From contig VTFK01000137.1 of assembly GCA_009617715.1 (NCBI GenBank), forward strand, positions 248,001-312,000: a stretch of DNA of 64,000 nucleotides. The letters are read 5' to 3'. Origin of the DNA: Plectrocnemia conspersa (lineage: Eukaryota > Arthropoda > Insecta > Trichoptera > Polycentropodidae). The notes under the pieces were generated by a model. That model made no database searches. It saw nothing but the letters and a program-made list of their open reading frames with translations, and was not told the DNA's origin. Position 1 is the stretch's first letter, and every line of letters begins with the position of its first letter. Shown here piece after piece: positions 14,109 through 28,000 of the stretch. The position numbers and the translations under genes are program-made.

Positions 14109-14243
14109 CAAGTCCAGCCGCCCTTGACGTTCTTCACGCCAAAAACAATCGCCCCCCTTTTTAGCCTGCATTCATTGCCGCTCATCTGACCACTTGCCGG
14201 TTAAAAATACGCACACTTGGGTTAAAAATATCGCCCTTATATA
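14109..14243 (-). promoter_or_regulatory. Minus-strand TATA promoter with short first-exon candidate
   Basis: On the minus strand a TATATAAG box (14243-14236) lies in a GC-richer island and is followed by ATG at 14185-14183. Twenty-five codons (MSGNECRLKRGAIVFGVKNV, then KGGWT) run into a perfect donor G|GTAAGTATG at 14108. The exon would end in phase 2. No matching second exon was found between here and position 1, so the gene it might belong to is unidentified. The arrangement could also be chance in a conserved regulatory island. Confidence 0.3.
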
Positions 14244-14565
14244 CAGGGTGAACTGAAGGCGATATACAATTTTTAAAAGCGAAAAAGATTGTATGCTTTC
14301 GATGTTTAGATTGCGTCGGCTGGTCACTACTAATACTGTATATATAAGATAACATACTTATTTAACAGTAACTAAAATGTATCTAAGAATGTGACGCTCA
14401 AAACAAAAATATTTAATTATTTTGGGTTTTGATGACGAAGGGGTATGACTTTGCAGTTAAATAGACACCAAAAAGATTTTTTAGAAACATATATAAATTA
14501 ATACATATGTGTACTTGTATATGTATGTATTGTACTATTAGGTGGTGAAGTTGAAATGGCTAGTT

Positions 14566-14860
14566 TTATAAGTCGGAGTCTTTGTTGGCATGTCGAGTTG
14601 TATTATTGTCGTCTGTGATTTTGTTAGAGCCGCTGGGGTTGTCTCCGGACGATCCGATGTTGTTTCGTGTAGATGCAGTCTCTTGACTCGTCTCTGCTGC
14701 TGTGACTCCGTGGCGTATCTCCTCGTCTATCTTCTGTCTCTTCTGACAAAGTGACATATTTTATGAGCCAATTGCATCGTTTTTTGGGTACACCCACGAA
14801 CCGTGTTTTTGACTTAAAATACAAACATTCCAGATTTTTACTCCGGCGATTGCCAGCCAT
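14566..14860 (-). CDS. Unrecognised overlapping minus-strand open frames
   Basis: Two minus-strand frames overlap: one from 14860 (MAGNRRSKNLECLYFKSKTR, 78 codons) and one from 14757 (MSLCQKRQKIDEEIRHGVTA, 63 codons, ending HANKDSDL). The region is GC-richer than its flanks and both peptides are hydrophilic. A single spliced or frameshifted protein is possible, as is a transposon fragment. I do not recognise either. Confidence 0.2.
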
Positions 14861-15539
14861 AAGTTATAAGAACAATATTATTATGCGCAGGGTAGAATTA
14901 ATTGTCTAACTGGCCCTCTTTTTACACAAAGAGTATTTTTTCGACTGTGCACATGGGTGATCAACGGTCTCGAAATGGATGTGTTATGATACAATATTTT
15001 CAATTATTACCGCAATTGCTTAGTCACGAAATATTTTTTCCATTGTTATCAATATATGTGTGTGGCCCAAATTCATGGCTGATCTGATAAAATGTCAGAC
15101 CTTTTATAATATTGATTCTAAACGTCTCCAGCGAATCTTGAAAATGTAAAAATCTGTTGTCTAATTTCATCGCTTGTATATTCAACCAACGAAATATGTT
15201 CACGCTTTGAATAAGTGATATTTTAAAGATGAACACATTAAGGTTGTTATTATAAAGAGGATATATCACAATGGTGGTTTTTACGCTAGAGGACGCATTG
15301 TCTATTGCATATTTATATACAAAGAGGTAGTTTTTTTACATAATGAGCGTTTATCGAGCGTGTTAATGGGAGTCTGTTCAGTTACGCAACTGTGATATTT
15401 ATAATTATCTTATTGTTAGTTCAGTCTTTTGTCCAAACAAGTTGTTATTTTCTTTTCTTACGTTTTAAAGTGTCGTTTAATTGACCTCTACATTATCATA
15501 TTTTTGTAGCGCATATGCACTCATTTATTAAAAAGGCAA

Positions 15540-16490
15540 GTTCGCTTGATCTTCAATCCATGCGTGCATTTTCTAATCGTGGAAACCATACTTTAAATCT
15601 TATCGATGCGGTCTCTGCAACGAAGCAATAACTTTCTATGGTACTGTTCAGCAAATTTATAATTTATCTAGTGGAAGTCAATATAAATAGATGATTTTAA
15701 AACAACATTTAGCTCTCAATACACAAGATTATTGACAAGGTTAGAAACACTAAAACCTGTGGCTCTATATTTAAAGTCGTTGCGATATGCTTTAAATGAA
15801 ACGACTTAAGAAGCTTTTCAATTGATGCATAAATACAGATTCCTGCTTTTAAAAAATATTTGTCAAAATTTGAATGTCTATATTTTGCCTGAAAATACTA
15901 TGTCATTACGTCAAATAAATTTTATTATTGAATAAAACATCATATTGGGAACTTAATTAAAGAAATAGAACAACATGTAAGTCAGTTCTTGATGAGCGTA
16001 TAAAAATTACAAGTGGAAATGAAATCACTACAGAATTTGAAATAAATCATTGACTAAAAGATCAAAAAATCTGCTGAAAAATATTTTTATTTAAACGTTT
16101 TTGACAAAATTGTTAATTCAATGCATTAAATGGATCAAGAGTATTGTAATTTTTAAGGCAAAAGTATTGCTAGAAAAAGATGAAAATTATCTAAGTGACA
16201 TGATACTTCTGAAGCTTATTTACAAATTAAATTTTAAACTAAGCACAAAACCGACAGCATAAAAAATTATAGATATGGGACTCTTAAACATATTACTGAA
16301 CACAATGATTGTGCTTTGATTTTTTAACTTTGTGTGTGCATCAGATTGTGAAAGAGTATTTAGTGTTCTGAAAATAATTTAAAACTACGATTGACAATGA
16401 GTCAAACAGATTTATTTTTGTTGATTCGTAAATTATATCCGAATTCGCTAACGGAAAAGCTCGCAAAGCTTTTATGAAATAAATAAATAT
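15540..16490 (+). mobile_element. hAT transposase relic (DUF4371/zf-MYM-like type)
   Basis: Plus-strand translation with frameshifts gives GNHTLNLIDAVSATK, then ITFYGTVQQIYNLSSGSQYK, and near the end CASDCERVFSVLKI followed by LRLTMSQTDLFLL. These match the central domain and C-terminal dimerisation motif of hAT transposases, in order. It is broken by several stops. Confidence 0.65.
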
Positions 16491-16727
16491 TGTCTAGCCC
16501 ATATTAAAAAAAATTAATGCAATAGTGTATTTAGATACAATACAAAGAAGAAGAGTACATAACATATATGCAGAATAATAGTTTACATAAAACAAGCATA
16601 TCTCTGTTCCATACTTAAACTAAAACAACTGCAAAAACAAACTTTACAGAAGATTGATTTGAAGTAAATCCGATGATTGATAAGTAAAACAGATAACATA
16701 TTTTCCGTTAAAAGAATAAATTAAAAA

Positions 16728-16743
16728 ATATATATATATATAT
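16728..16743. repeat. (TA)n microsatellite
   Basis: A short uninterrupted TA run in AT-rich DNA. Confidence 0.8.
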
Positions 16744-18894
16744 TTTTAATGTTCTTCAAAACATTTACAATGTAAATAATACTTATTGATATAGAGAAGA
16801 AAAGACAATATTTTTAATATTTAATTACATTTTTCAAGTTATTGTCGGTAATGTGTCAACGTGAAACAAGACCTTCGTGTAAAACAGAATATTTTTTTTA
16901 TTAAAATCGAAACAATTCGCCTTATTTAATTATAAAAATTATTTAGTAATCACGCAACTTTAACTTTACATAATTCAAGTTCACGCACTAAATATCAAAC
17001 ATCAAACTCGGCAATCTCGTTTTATCGCTATGTTCCGATACATTTAGACATATTTATGACTACGTAATTTAGATTGCCGTCGAAAAACATAAAAAAAAAA
17101 AAAAAACAACTTCATCCTTTGAAAGTAGAGCTCAAAATTGAGGACACAGATAGATGTTTAATTAGTAGCGATTTTTACTAGCACGATATTTCCATTTTGT
17201 TCCGATAAGATTCAGCAGTCAACACGTGTGAAATATTCGATTTTGGCATGACTATTATGTTTCTGGTTAGATATTATATTATCAATACGTGGAATATTTT
17301 ACATAAATATATAATACGTGATATTTCTCACAAATGAAATTTATAGGGGAAAATAAATCATCGCCATGTTTTGACATATGAAATATCCTTTAATTTGTTA
17401 ATTAATGTTGTGTTTTTTTACATCACGAAACAAACCTTATCTAGTCGAAATGTCTGGTGACATGAAAGTGATTATACACCACGTTAAAATATTACGTATT
17501 CGCTTTTGTAAATTGCATACCAAATTTGTGGGCGTCCTTGGTTTTAACACAAAAATATTAATATTCCAATGCGGTTGTAGGAAGCGTGAAAACAGTTTTT
17601 TTTTTTTTTTGTGTGTGCGGAAAATTTTATTTTATTCACAAGCGTTTTCCGTGATTGGTTATAATTCGAACGCGTGCCATTACTTTCAATGTTACAATAA
17701 GGTTTATTAGTTAACTAGACCTTTCAAAAACTATAATCATAGAATTATTAAAATACTATGGTCTACATTTAATTCATATTTTGGTATGATATACATTTAG
17801 TAAATAGCAATACTTTTTAAAATTAACTATAAAAAACATAAACAGAAAATTATTCAAATATAAAACGCTTGATCTTAATATAAGTTAGTTGTAGTGCTCT
17901 TAACAATGATATTATGACCTTGAAAATATCGATAGAAAAGAGTTTCATTGAAGGATGTTATATTTAATATTTATATTTAAAGTATAGTATAACACTTATC
18001 ACCAAAGTAAATTAGTTCTCAATATAAGATTTTTTAATAATTTAATAAATTACTATATTATAATATAAACATTTTTTATTTGCTATATTTTCATATAAAT
18101 CATTGTTAACATCGTTTTTTTCATATTTCCTTTAAAAGTGAATTTATATCATAATAGTCAAACTTAAATATTAGGCAATCACTTCAAATGTATAAAGACA
18201 TATTATCGTTATAATAATATTGTAATAAATGTAAATCAATATAAGAGAGACTCTTAATTTCTCTTAATAAAATGAGAAACAACAATAAAAAAAATAATTA
18301 TACAGTTAACGATTTATATAAAATGATTTATGTTTATATCTTACCGATCAGTAGATTAAAAATATTATGTTATTAATTATGTATAATTTAAACCATTTCA
18401 TGGCTAAAAGGCATTATATCATAATATTATATATATATAGTAATTGTTACAAGATTATTTATGATAATCGAGATAATACTTTACAAGAGTTAAAATTACA
18501 CAAATGTTGCTATATAATAAATACTGTAAAATTTATTTCACATTTAATCGCCAATAAATGTACTTTCAGTTATGTGAAAGAATAATTTGATTAAAAATAG
18601 ATATAATTTTATATTGATACCAATTTATATGATTTTAAAAATAAAGGTCATTAAAATGGGCAATTTTATAATTTCGAAAAAAATTCAGCCTTCTTTCATT
18701 AAATTATAACTTAATGATTAAATAAAAGATTAATATTATGATTTAAAACTATTTATGCTAAACTTAAATTATGATTTAAATATTTTATTTAATGCTTAAA
18801 CATATAAATAAAATATTGAAAGATCAGTTTTATCGACACACTGAGCAATTTGTATTTAATTTTGTCAAAATAGTATGTTATTTTATATTTAATT

Positions 18895-19110
18895 CTCTTC
18901 GGTTTGGTTTGGGTTTGAACAGCAAATGGACGTTTCGCAACCGTCAAATTAAGTTTCATAGGCATTTTAGAGAAGCATATAATTTATTTAGCGGTAATCA
19001 ACTGAATTATATATTCGCTAACAAAAAAATATATTCAGATATGATTTCACTGAATACACATATTTATTATTTATTCACTGTAACATATTTAATATATATT
19101 ACCCCTTTGA
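18895..19110. repeat. Dispersed repeat, copy 1 (shared with about 29990-30460)
   Basis: The block GTTTGAACAGCAAATGGACG here recurs as GTTTAAACAGCAAATGGACG near 30290, followed in both places by TTTC and AAATT-type sequence. Flanks share 'TTTCACTGAA' blocks. It is probably an old MITE family. Confidence 0.5.
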
Positions 19111-19117
19111 GCGGTAT

Positions 19118-19135
19118 CGCCGTACATGTACGGCG
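19118..19135. repeat. Perfect 18-bp palindrome
   Basis: CGCCGTACATGTACGGCG is fully self-complementary and strikingly GC-rich for its surroundings. It lies at the edge of the dispersed repeat above. Confidence 0.7.
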
Positions 19136-21976
19136 GTCGATCTTTCACTGTTTTCAGGTACCCCATATAGTTATATATTTACATATATAACTGAATAAAT
19201 AATAAATAAAAAACATAATATGAATATAATATTTTTTTAAATTTATTTAAATGTAAATGATTTTTATAGAAAATAGTACCATTAAATTAAAGAGTACATA
19301 AATGAATATAACAAAAATTATGTTATATTAATCTTATAAAAAAATATTGGGAGCCTCTGAATTAATATAAAAAAATCCACAAAAAAATGTTAAATAAATT
19401 ATCGTAACTTAATGTTAGAAAAGTCTACGCCAGGATTTTTAAATTGTAGACTCTGCTGGAGACATCTCTCGTTACGTCATTCAACTACCAAAGCCTTGGC
19501 CTTAATAGTTGAACACGTGACTTGGTCTTAACATCTAACTTAATAAATGGTACACAAGTAATCTTACACATTTATTTAATTTTAAAATTATTTAATGTTG
19601 TATATTATAAAAACAGAAACAATAATATCAGTCAAATTGATTATTGGTAAAGTAAAAAATATGCAATTTTGTGGATCATTCATACACTATTAATAACACA
19701 CATTTATAATGTTTACTTTATGTAGACACATATGAATAAACTATTTATTATTTCACTCAAAACTGATTTTAAATGATTTCACACGTTTCTCGGCTTATAC
19801 GAAATTAAATATAATACTGACTTGACCTGAATAAAATAATAATGTTCCAAAACAAAACAAAAATTTAATAAAAATCACTCTTAATTCTAGCAATTCACGA
19901 TCATTCGAACAAGAGAGATCAACCCGTCTCGAGAGTGTAGTCACACAGTATATTCATTCAAACAATAAAAGAAAGATCTCGTGACCACCGTTCATTCCGA
20001 AACTTTTTCACCCATAAGTAATAACTTCTAAATTCTGCAGCTGGTTGAAACCCCCACACCTGCATCCATCCCGAACGTTAATCTAGTTTTAATTTGGTGT
20101 AATTAAAAATAAAAAAAATCTCGCTGCACCGCGATTAGCCTTCTCGCTGCGGTCACGCTCCAAAGGTCGCGATTGGGGCGAATTCTTTGGTTGTAGCGCT
20201 TGGAATGTTATTTGTAGAATGAATGCATGCAACTACGACACGCAACGTGTAAACTAACAAGTCTCAAGTGGAAATTTCGACCCTGAAGACCTCAACAGGA
20301 GTCATTGTGTTAGCATACAATTACAAATCAATTATTGCCGTATGACTTGTTCCGGTTGAAGAATTGGATCTTAATATAATATTTTAGTTACGTACTAATT
20401 TTATTATTTTATAAAATTAACTTAATGTGTTTTTTTATATATTAAAAAGTTAATTTCTATAAATAAACTTAAATGAAAACAATGTTCATGCTTACAATAG
20501 TGGTATTTTGAATAAATATAAAAATATAATACTTCTGGTTACTACTTTAAATATTAAAAATATAAAACAAAGTAATAAAGACTCATTAAGATGTATCTAT
20601 CTAAAGATATGGAATCATTTAAACTAATGCTAATGTGCTTTGGCAGTGTGTGTTTATATTTAGTATATTTTTATCGTACTATCAGATACTTATGATTACA
20701 CGAAATATTTCTATAGCATTTTTTTTAATCGTGTATGTATATGTTAGCTTGTATACATTTGTTTATTATTTTTATGGCTTTATTTTGGTTGACTTATGTT
20801 TTGTGGTTAACGCGTGTTTTCTATTAAATCACAGATTATGTCTCCCTAGATTTCCTTATCTCACGAACGAATATCGTGTTTATTAATTAAAATCGAGCTA
20901 GTTCGTACATACTAGGTATGAAATTATCTAATAATGAGCTACTTCAGCTACTCTCAGACAATGCTCTAATATTTGTATAGTTTATGATCTAGTATTAAAA
21001 CACATAATTCGTCAAACTATTAAGTTTATGTGTCGTTGAGTGATTTTATTATTTTTTATGTAATGAAATAATACAATTATTGTTTTCAACTATCGTGACG
21101 CATTGGGATAACCTCTTAGGTTAGGATGATCTTAATTTAATCTAAATAAATATAAATAACTTGAAAATAATGTGAAAAACAGGAAGAACTGTTTAATTTA
21201 GAGTAAATAAATAATATACATCAAATTTGTAAAAAAATATAATTTATGCCTATATATTAAATTATGACAAACTAACAAATAATACAAAAAAACACACTTT
21301 AATGATCCTTGGTCTAGAGAGAAAACACATATTATATAATATATCACTTCACTTCACTTCACACAACAATTTGAACCCTTTTAAAAAAATACTTATCGTT
21401 TATTGCCTGGTTTGCTGTTATGAACTACAACTGTTTTTAGTATTTATAGCAAAATAAATAATTAAAATAATCAACTGATTTTATAAATGGGCTGATAGAA
21501 TTTTTTTTAATAAAGTAGATATTTATTAAATATATTTATAAGCAAATAATAATTTTATTAAATAAATTCCCTCATGTTGTTAACGTATATTTTAATCATT
21601 AGGTTTAAGTGTTCGTTATTTGTATTTAATCATCGATTTTAAAATAAATATAAGACCGAACATCTGAATAGTCTTTATTGTATTCTATTATGTAACTAAT
21701 TGAATGTTTTGTATTAAAATATCATCATTCATTTGTTAGCAATTGTTGATATTAGTATAATTATTAACACTGTATTAATTTACGTAATACTATCTTGGTA
21801 GTAAATTATTTTAATTGACAGAACTTTATCTATCATAACTTTGCATATTAATACTAGTGAAAGTTGCTGTAATTAATTATTAAACACTTTTTTTAAACTT
21901 TAATTATTATTATCTTATCTTCGCAATTATACTGTCAAATTGAATAATGTTAATAATATTATATGTTTAATTTCAG

Positions 21977-22078
21977 GCAACAGGGATGACACCTTTGATG
22001 TACGGCGTCAAAGACAACAAAACATCAGTTTTGGACAGAATGATCGAATTAGGAGCTGATGTGGGAGCTAGAAATAAT
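21977..22078 (+). CDS. nompC: nompC exon: first ankyrin repeat in window
   Basis: A 34-codon phase 0-0 exon with acceptor TTTCAG and donor GTGAGT. It encodes an ankyrin unit starting ATGMTPLMYG and ending in GADVGARNN. It matches the start of the ankyrin domain in insect NOMPC. The exon before it should also end in phase 0 and was not found in the window. Confidence 0.93.
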
Positions 22079-25000
22079 GTGAGTAATCATACCTAATGTT
22101 ACTTTAAATTGAACCGTAACCTTTCATTTTTTTATTTTAGTATTATTCTCTTGATAATTGCATTATTGTTACTCTATTATAAAATCATAAGTGCAAATCT
22201 GAATGTAACAGATTACTCCACATACTTGTGAACGTAGTTCTTTGCCTGTATGTATCATACTATGTTTTCATAGAGGAAATGGTTGATTCCAAAATCGACG
22301 GTGAGGTTAGGTGTGCAAACAGGCGAGATGAAAGACCCTGATAAGGTCCAAAGCTGTTGGCCGCGAGGGGTGAAGGTCCGAGGCTCGACCGCAAGGTTGA
22401 GATTACCTTGGTGTTTATTACTAATATGAAACCTGTCGGACTTCTATACTGTTATACGTAATATCATTGTTTTGGGGGATGTTTTTTTCTTTTGTTTTAT
22501 TAACAAACCAATTTAATATAATAAAATCTTTCAATATTTCGATATTTCTTCAAAACTCCAGAGCTCTAAAATCTAGATTGCTATATATTAAAAAAAAAAA
22601 AATATTTAGATATTTAGATTACCGAAAATCTGGTTTAATTTAAAGGTTTTTAGATTTAATTTATGAAAACAGGAATGTGCGTGACTCTTTGTGAATCATT
22701 TATGTATATACCATATGCTCTTGAGTTTCCATCCATTGTTAAATAAAAAACGTAAAATATTTCATGTATTATTATAAAGATAATTTAAGCCTAATATGCT
22801 AGTTCATCTCTGAATTTATTACAATTCTATGGTCGATGTTGGATCGAAATCTTCCAACAATATACGACGCGATGAGATTAAATTTCCAAATGTGTTGATC
22901 ATAAAAAGAAAAACTATATTAATAGTTCACATGGTGCTATTTTTAAAACTTTGTTTAGTTCATTTTAGCAGTGATATAATCTTAAGATTATTAAATATTA
23001 GTATTAATGGTTAAAAAGATCGATTTTTGAACCGGCGTGTATAACGTAAGATTACATTTAACCGCATTTGTAAATTAATGGCTATTTAAATACAAATCGA
23101 TTCTCTTTTTTGTCAAATTCCTCTGCGTAGGACCCGATTGAGCATTCGCATTGGTTCAACCTTGAAATCGATCGTTCTATTTTAAATTGTCGAAAGCTCG
23201 TAAGTATGTATTTATGTAGCATATAATAAAAATGTTGATTTTTCTCCACTAATTCTCCATGACCACATGGTATGCGGGAATTTATATTTTTACCATTGGT
23301 CGCATGTTTGTGTTTATTCTACACACTCGAGTAACGTGATCAATCCGTAGTGACCGTGAAAATCTGACGTGGTCAACGTATAATTGAAAAGTAATTAATA
23401 TAATTTTTCTACGGCCCTACCGCATAACGTTTCGCGTATTTTTTATATCGCGAATTTCACGGAAACTTTCATTCGGTCACAACTAATACTGTTATTGATA
23501 ACGTTTATATTATTGTTATTTTTCATTCTAAGAACACGTGGACATTAATATTTTTCACGCATGACATGCTACATATTTTTACGTGATTTTATGTTATAAA
23601 AACAGTAATAAATTCGTTTGTATTATTTTTAATACTTCAAACCAAACATATTTGTTTCCAAGCATATAGCGTGGCGATATACAAACGAATGTGCTAATGA
23701 TTTTTAGAACTCTCACTTTTTGCTCCTAACCTACCTCTGGAACCTCTCACACTGCCCATTCGGTGTGTTCTTAGTTGTAGAAGATTTTTAAAAAACGTTA
23801 TAAAAAACACGTGAATATAATACTATTCAATCGTTTTATGCTTTAATTTACGCGATGATATTTCGTGGAACGTAACTACCGTATAAATCGAGGGATGAGT
23901 GTAATATTATATTTAAATAGTTTTTAATTTAAAAATTTAATTATTACATATTTTAAACATTTTTATATAGAAAAGTTAATTATTTATTTATATTAGAAGT
24001 ATTATAATGCTGTCTTAGTACCATGGCAATATAAAATTAACAAAAAAGTCAAGTAATATACAATACATGATTTAATATTTATATTACTTGAGCCTTTAAA
24101 GTATTTTACTAGGATTTGAGTATTTCTTAGAGCAATAATATATATGAAATATTTTAATATTTCTATCGTTTTAAGCGAATTACATACTTGAAATTTATAA
24201 GTCATAAGCTAACTATAGAACTAAATTAATATAAACGATTTTAATGTATATAAATTATTAAACTATAATTTATGTAAATTCTACAGAAATAATAAAAATA
24301 CAGTAACTCACTATGTGGAAATAATTTTTCTAAAAATCTCTGAGAGTAAGATTTGGTGTAAAGCGTTTTTAAGTTCAAAATAACCTGCTGATACATGTTG
24401 GAAGTAATAAACCTGATCTTAATGAACTTACGTACTGCTTTAATTGCAAAACTTCAAAATGAATTAACTAGTAAAGCAAGTTATTCGAAATCCATCGTAC
24501 TTTTATTAAAGTATTTTCTATTGAATAGTACTTTCAACCTTTTGAGATAAACCATTATTTTTTTTTCTATCTATATGAGTGAATGTAAATCATGTCACGT
24601 TCTAAACATGTACTATATTATCAACATTTATACTTTAAGCTGTACTTGTAACATCTAGAAAACTATTTTATTTCTAAGTACGTAAGCGTATTAAATAAAA
24701 ACGTGATACTAGCATTGTTATCAGAGATAGAAAAAAAATTTAAATTTAAATAAACATAATACATCACGAACGCTAATTAGAAGCACTTATTCATTCTCCA
24801 TGCGACCTAGAACAAAGAATTTGACCTCAAAGTGATAAGGGAAACACTGGATCATGGGAAATATCCAATTCCAAGAACGAGAAACAAGGAAATTTGCTTA
24901 AAAATTTGTTTGAATGTATTATCAAAAACAAAAACATGTAAGACCAATTAGACAACAAAACTCACGTAACGGATTTAGAGGGGCAAATTATTCCTTAAGT

Positions 25001-28000
25001 CAGTGGTACAAAACAGGTGTTTTCAATTTTTGTTGACCTGTAACATTTGTGTATTTAATCTGGTAATCAGATATACTCGCGTTTGACCTACACACGCATG
25101 TATTTTAATACAATCACACAAGTAGATGATTAGGGTCAGTCGATTACTCCCGAGGTTACGTTTGACCTTCACATTGGGGTAAAATATTTTTTTAATTCGA
25201 TACGGTTATATAATCGCGTTCGCCATTATTTAGGCAATAAAAATAATTTAATGTCTCGTCACACATTACCGAGCGATTGGCAAAGTTTTAACCCATGCAA
25301 TTATGGAGCATAATTGTGTAATATTTTATATGGCACAAACGAAAAAAATTCCCAATTTCGTTGCTTATATTATAATAATAAGTAAAAGTTTGATTTTTTT
25401 TCAAGCTAATGTTTAATTTCTTATTTTATGTTTTCAGGACAACTACAATGTGTTGCACATATCGGCTATGTACTCCAGAGAAGACGTTGTTAAATTATTG
25501 CTATCAAAAAAAGGCGTCGATCCGTTTTCAACTGGTGGTGTGAGTATTCATTTTTATATAAAATACTAGATTGGCGCATATGAAATGTCGGAAAATTCAT
25601 AAAAAATATATTTTTATATTTCATTTTTATTTTGTGTTTAGAAAAATCAAAAGAAACGAAACAATAAATTAAAAAGCATAATAAAATAAAAACAATCAGT
25701 TATTTAGATAATAGTTTTTCAAACTAATAAGGATATTTTTTATAAATATTTTATTTTTACATATCTCAACTTTTCCGGGTGTTGGTGTCCGGATTTTTTT
25801 TCCTACAGATGTGTTGTCTGTGGTCCCTGGGATCCTGGTGTCTTCAAATTGGTTTTGCTATGGTCCAGACTGTGGGTGCGAAGAGAGAAGCGGCGGCTTC
25901 TACGATCTTTGCTGTTCTGAAGTTGAATCGGCCTCCTCTCGCTTGTAGTCCAAGTTGGAGGAGGACTGATGTAAAGAAATCTGTTATGGATGTTTAAATG
26001 GATGTTAGTAGTGTCAGAGCAAATCTCTGAGAGGTGATCCTTAACCCTTTCACCGCGCGCTAATTTGCTAATATGTGGGGGAGCACCTATTTATACCATA
26101 AGTTATCGAAATATTATTTCAATAAATTAAACTGTTTTTCAACCTTGAATTATACAAAAAAAACATATTACACGGCTCAAAGTATAAGTGCAATTTTCTT
26201 GATGAGTCCTATAGGTGTCATCCGCGGTCAAAGGGTTAAGCAAACTGTCTAAAGTGAAGTGATGAGTGAAAGTCACAGATAAAATTTCTGAAGGGAAATG
26301 ATTCCTGTTTGCCAATATGCGATAGGACGACCAATTACAAATAGGTTGCGAGTTTTTTTAAAAGGAATAGTCTTTGCCGCTAAAGAAGGTCAGAAACGGT
26401 CGTTTTGAGAATAAACCCTGAATTCATGGATTATCTCTTCTCAAGACGGCAGATATTTAGTACCTTTTGATTTATGTCGCGTATCTTAATTTGTTAAGGG
26501 GTCTACCACGGTGTTTTATTTTACCAAAGAGACCTATTTTATCTTCAACAATTAAAACGCTTTATCGTTAGTCGCCTTTTCATGAGATAACCCCTATATT
26601 TTTTAACACAAAAAAACAAACACAGCTAAACTTTCTTATAGATATATTTTAATTTACTAAAAAATAGTGTTAATATTGGTTTAACTGCATTTTTTTATGT
26701 TAAAAATGCAGTTTCATTTTTTACAATGGAAAAAATATTTTTCTTAAATAAAACATATTTCTCGAAAGTATTAAATTAAAAATATAAATAATATTATTTT
26801 ATATATAAATTTGTGTTATTACTAGAAATATATACTTTGGGCATTTTTTTATTTTATATATATTTGGAAAAAATACATTTTTTGGATTTAAAGATTTTTG
26901 CCTAATACTTTTTTTTTACATATAAAAAAATTTTTTTGATTTTAAATTAAAAAAATATATATTTTTAATTTCTAAAATTTATATGAAAATATGTAATAAT
27001 TTAAAAAAAATGTATATGAAAATGAGAAATTTAAAAAATATGCTTAAATACGTGTCATACGTTATAGTGTCTAAAAAAATGTTTCTATATGACATTAGTT
27101 TTAAATGTTTTTTTTTACTAATTTTCTTCCGTTTTTTATCCATTTGTTCAATATTTCATAAATTTAACAATGTTAATTTTATCATAATATTATATAATCA
27201 TAAATCAGTTTAATAATTGTTTGAAAAAAAAATTTTAGAATAATTGTTCAAAAAAATAATTTTATAAAATGAATATTTAAGTGGTTCTATAATAATTATA
27301 AATGCTACATAACTTTTCCTTAAACGATCAGTTAATTATATAAATTGCTAGTAATATTCTAATGAGTACATGTATTCTTTAAAACAAATTTTTTATATTT
27401 TTTAACAATGTAAGTTCACTGTTAAACTATCAACAAAGAACCATTTAATATGAAAAGTTCGTCATTCAATAACATATATAGTACTATACTTATTTATGAA
27501 ATCATAACTAATATATTTAACTGTTTAGTAAGTCAAGTAAATGATACTTTTTAAAACAATAAAATAAAATTAAATTAAACGCAGTGCCAAAGTGTTAGCA
27601 AATTAATTTATAAAGTATATAATACTATTGTATGATCATGTTTCGAAAAATAATTTAAAGTTTAAGTAAATTTTTTACATATATAATCATATCTACTATA
27701 ATTCATGGCCATCATTATATAACAGTTATCGTAAATAATAAGATAAAAACTCTTGTTTTTTTTTATTTATCAAACGGCGAAATTTATTCCGCATCTATTT
27801 TATTTATAATACAAATTATACGACAAAAAATCAAATGTTTTTTTTAATAAATAATTTAATGCTTTGAAAATAAATATTTTAATTATTATTAAAATCATAA
27901 TATTACAATTATTATGAATTTATCATCAAAATGTGCTACTGCCATCTATTGGTAAACGGCAAAACTATTAAGTCTTCGACTGTATATTTTGGGCTCGGAA

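Larger units (their letters stand above)
16744..21976. other. Gene-free stretch before the first nompC exon in the window
   Basis: AT-rich, with the dispersed repeat at 18895-19110 and a GC-richer island at about 19900-20350. No frame resembling the NOMPC N-terminus was found. Confidence 0.45.

Noticed and set aside
14098..14115. U1 snRNA-like 5' end (ATACTTACC)
   Set aside because: Only nine bases match the U1 start and the rest does not follow. On the other strand it is simply a perfect splice donor.
18792..19190. 132-codon plus-strand open frame
   Set aside because: It runs through a dispersed repeat shared with 30 kb and has the I/Y/F/N-rich composition of AT-rich noncoding DNA.
26983..27213. 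76-codon lysine/phenylalanine-rich frame
   Set aside because: Low-complexity AT-rich composition with no splice or promoter context.
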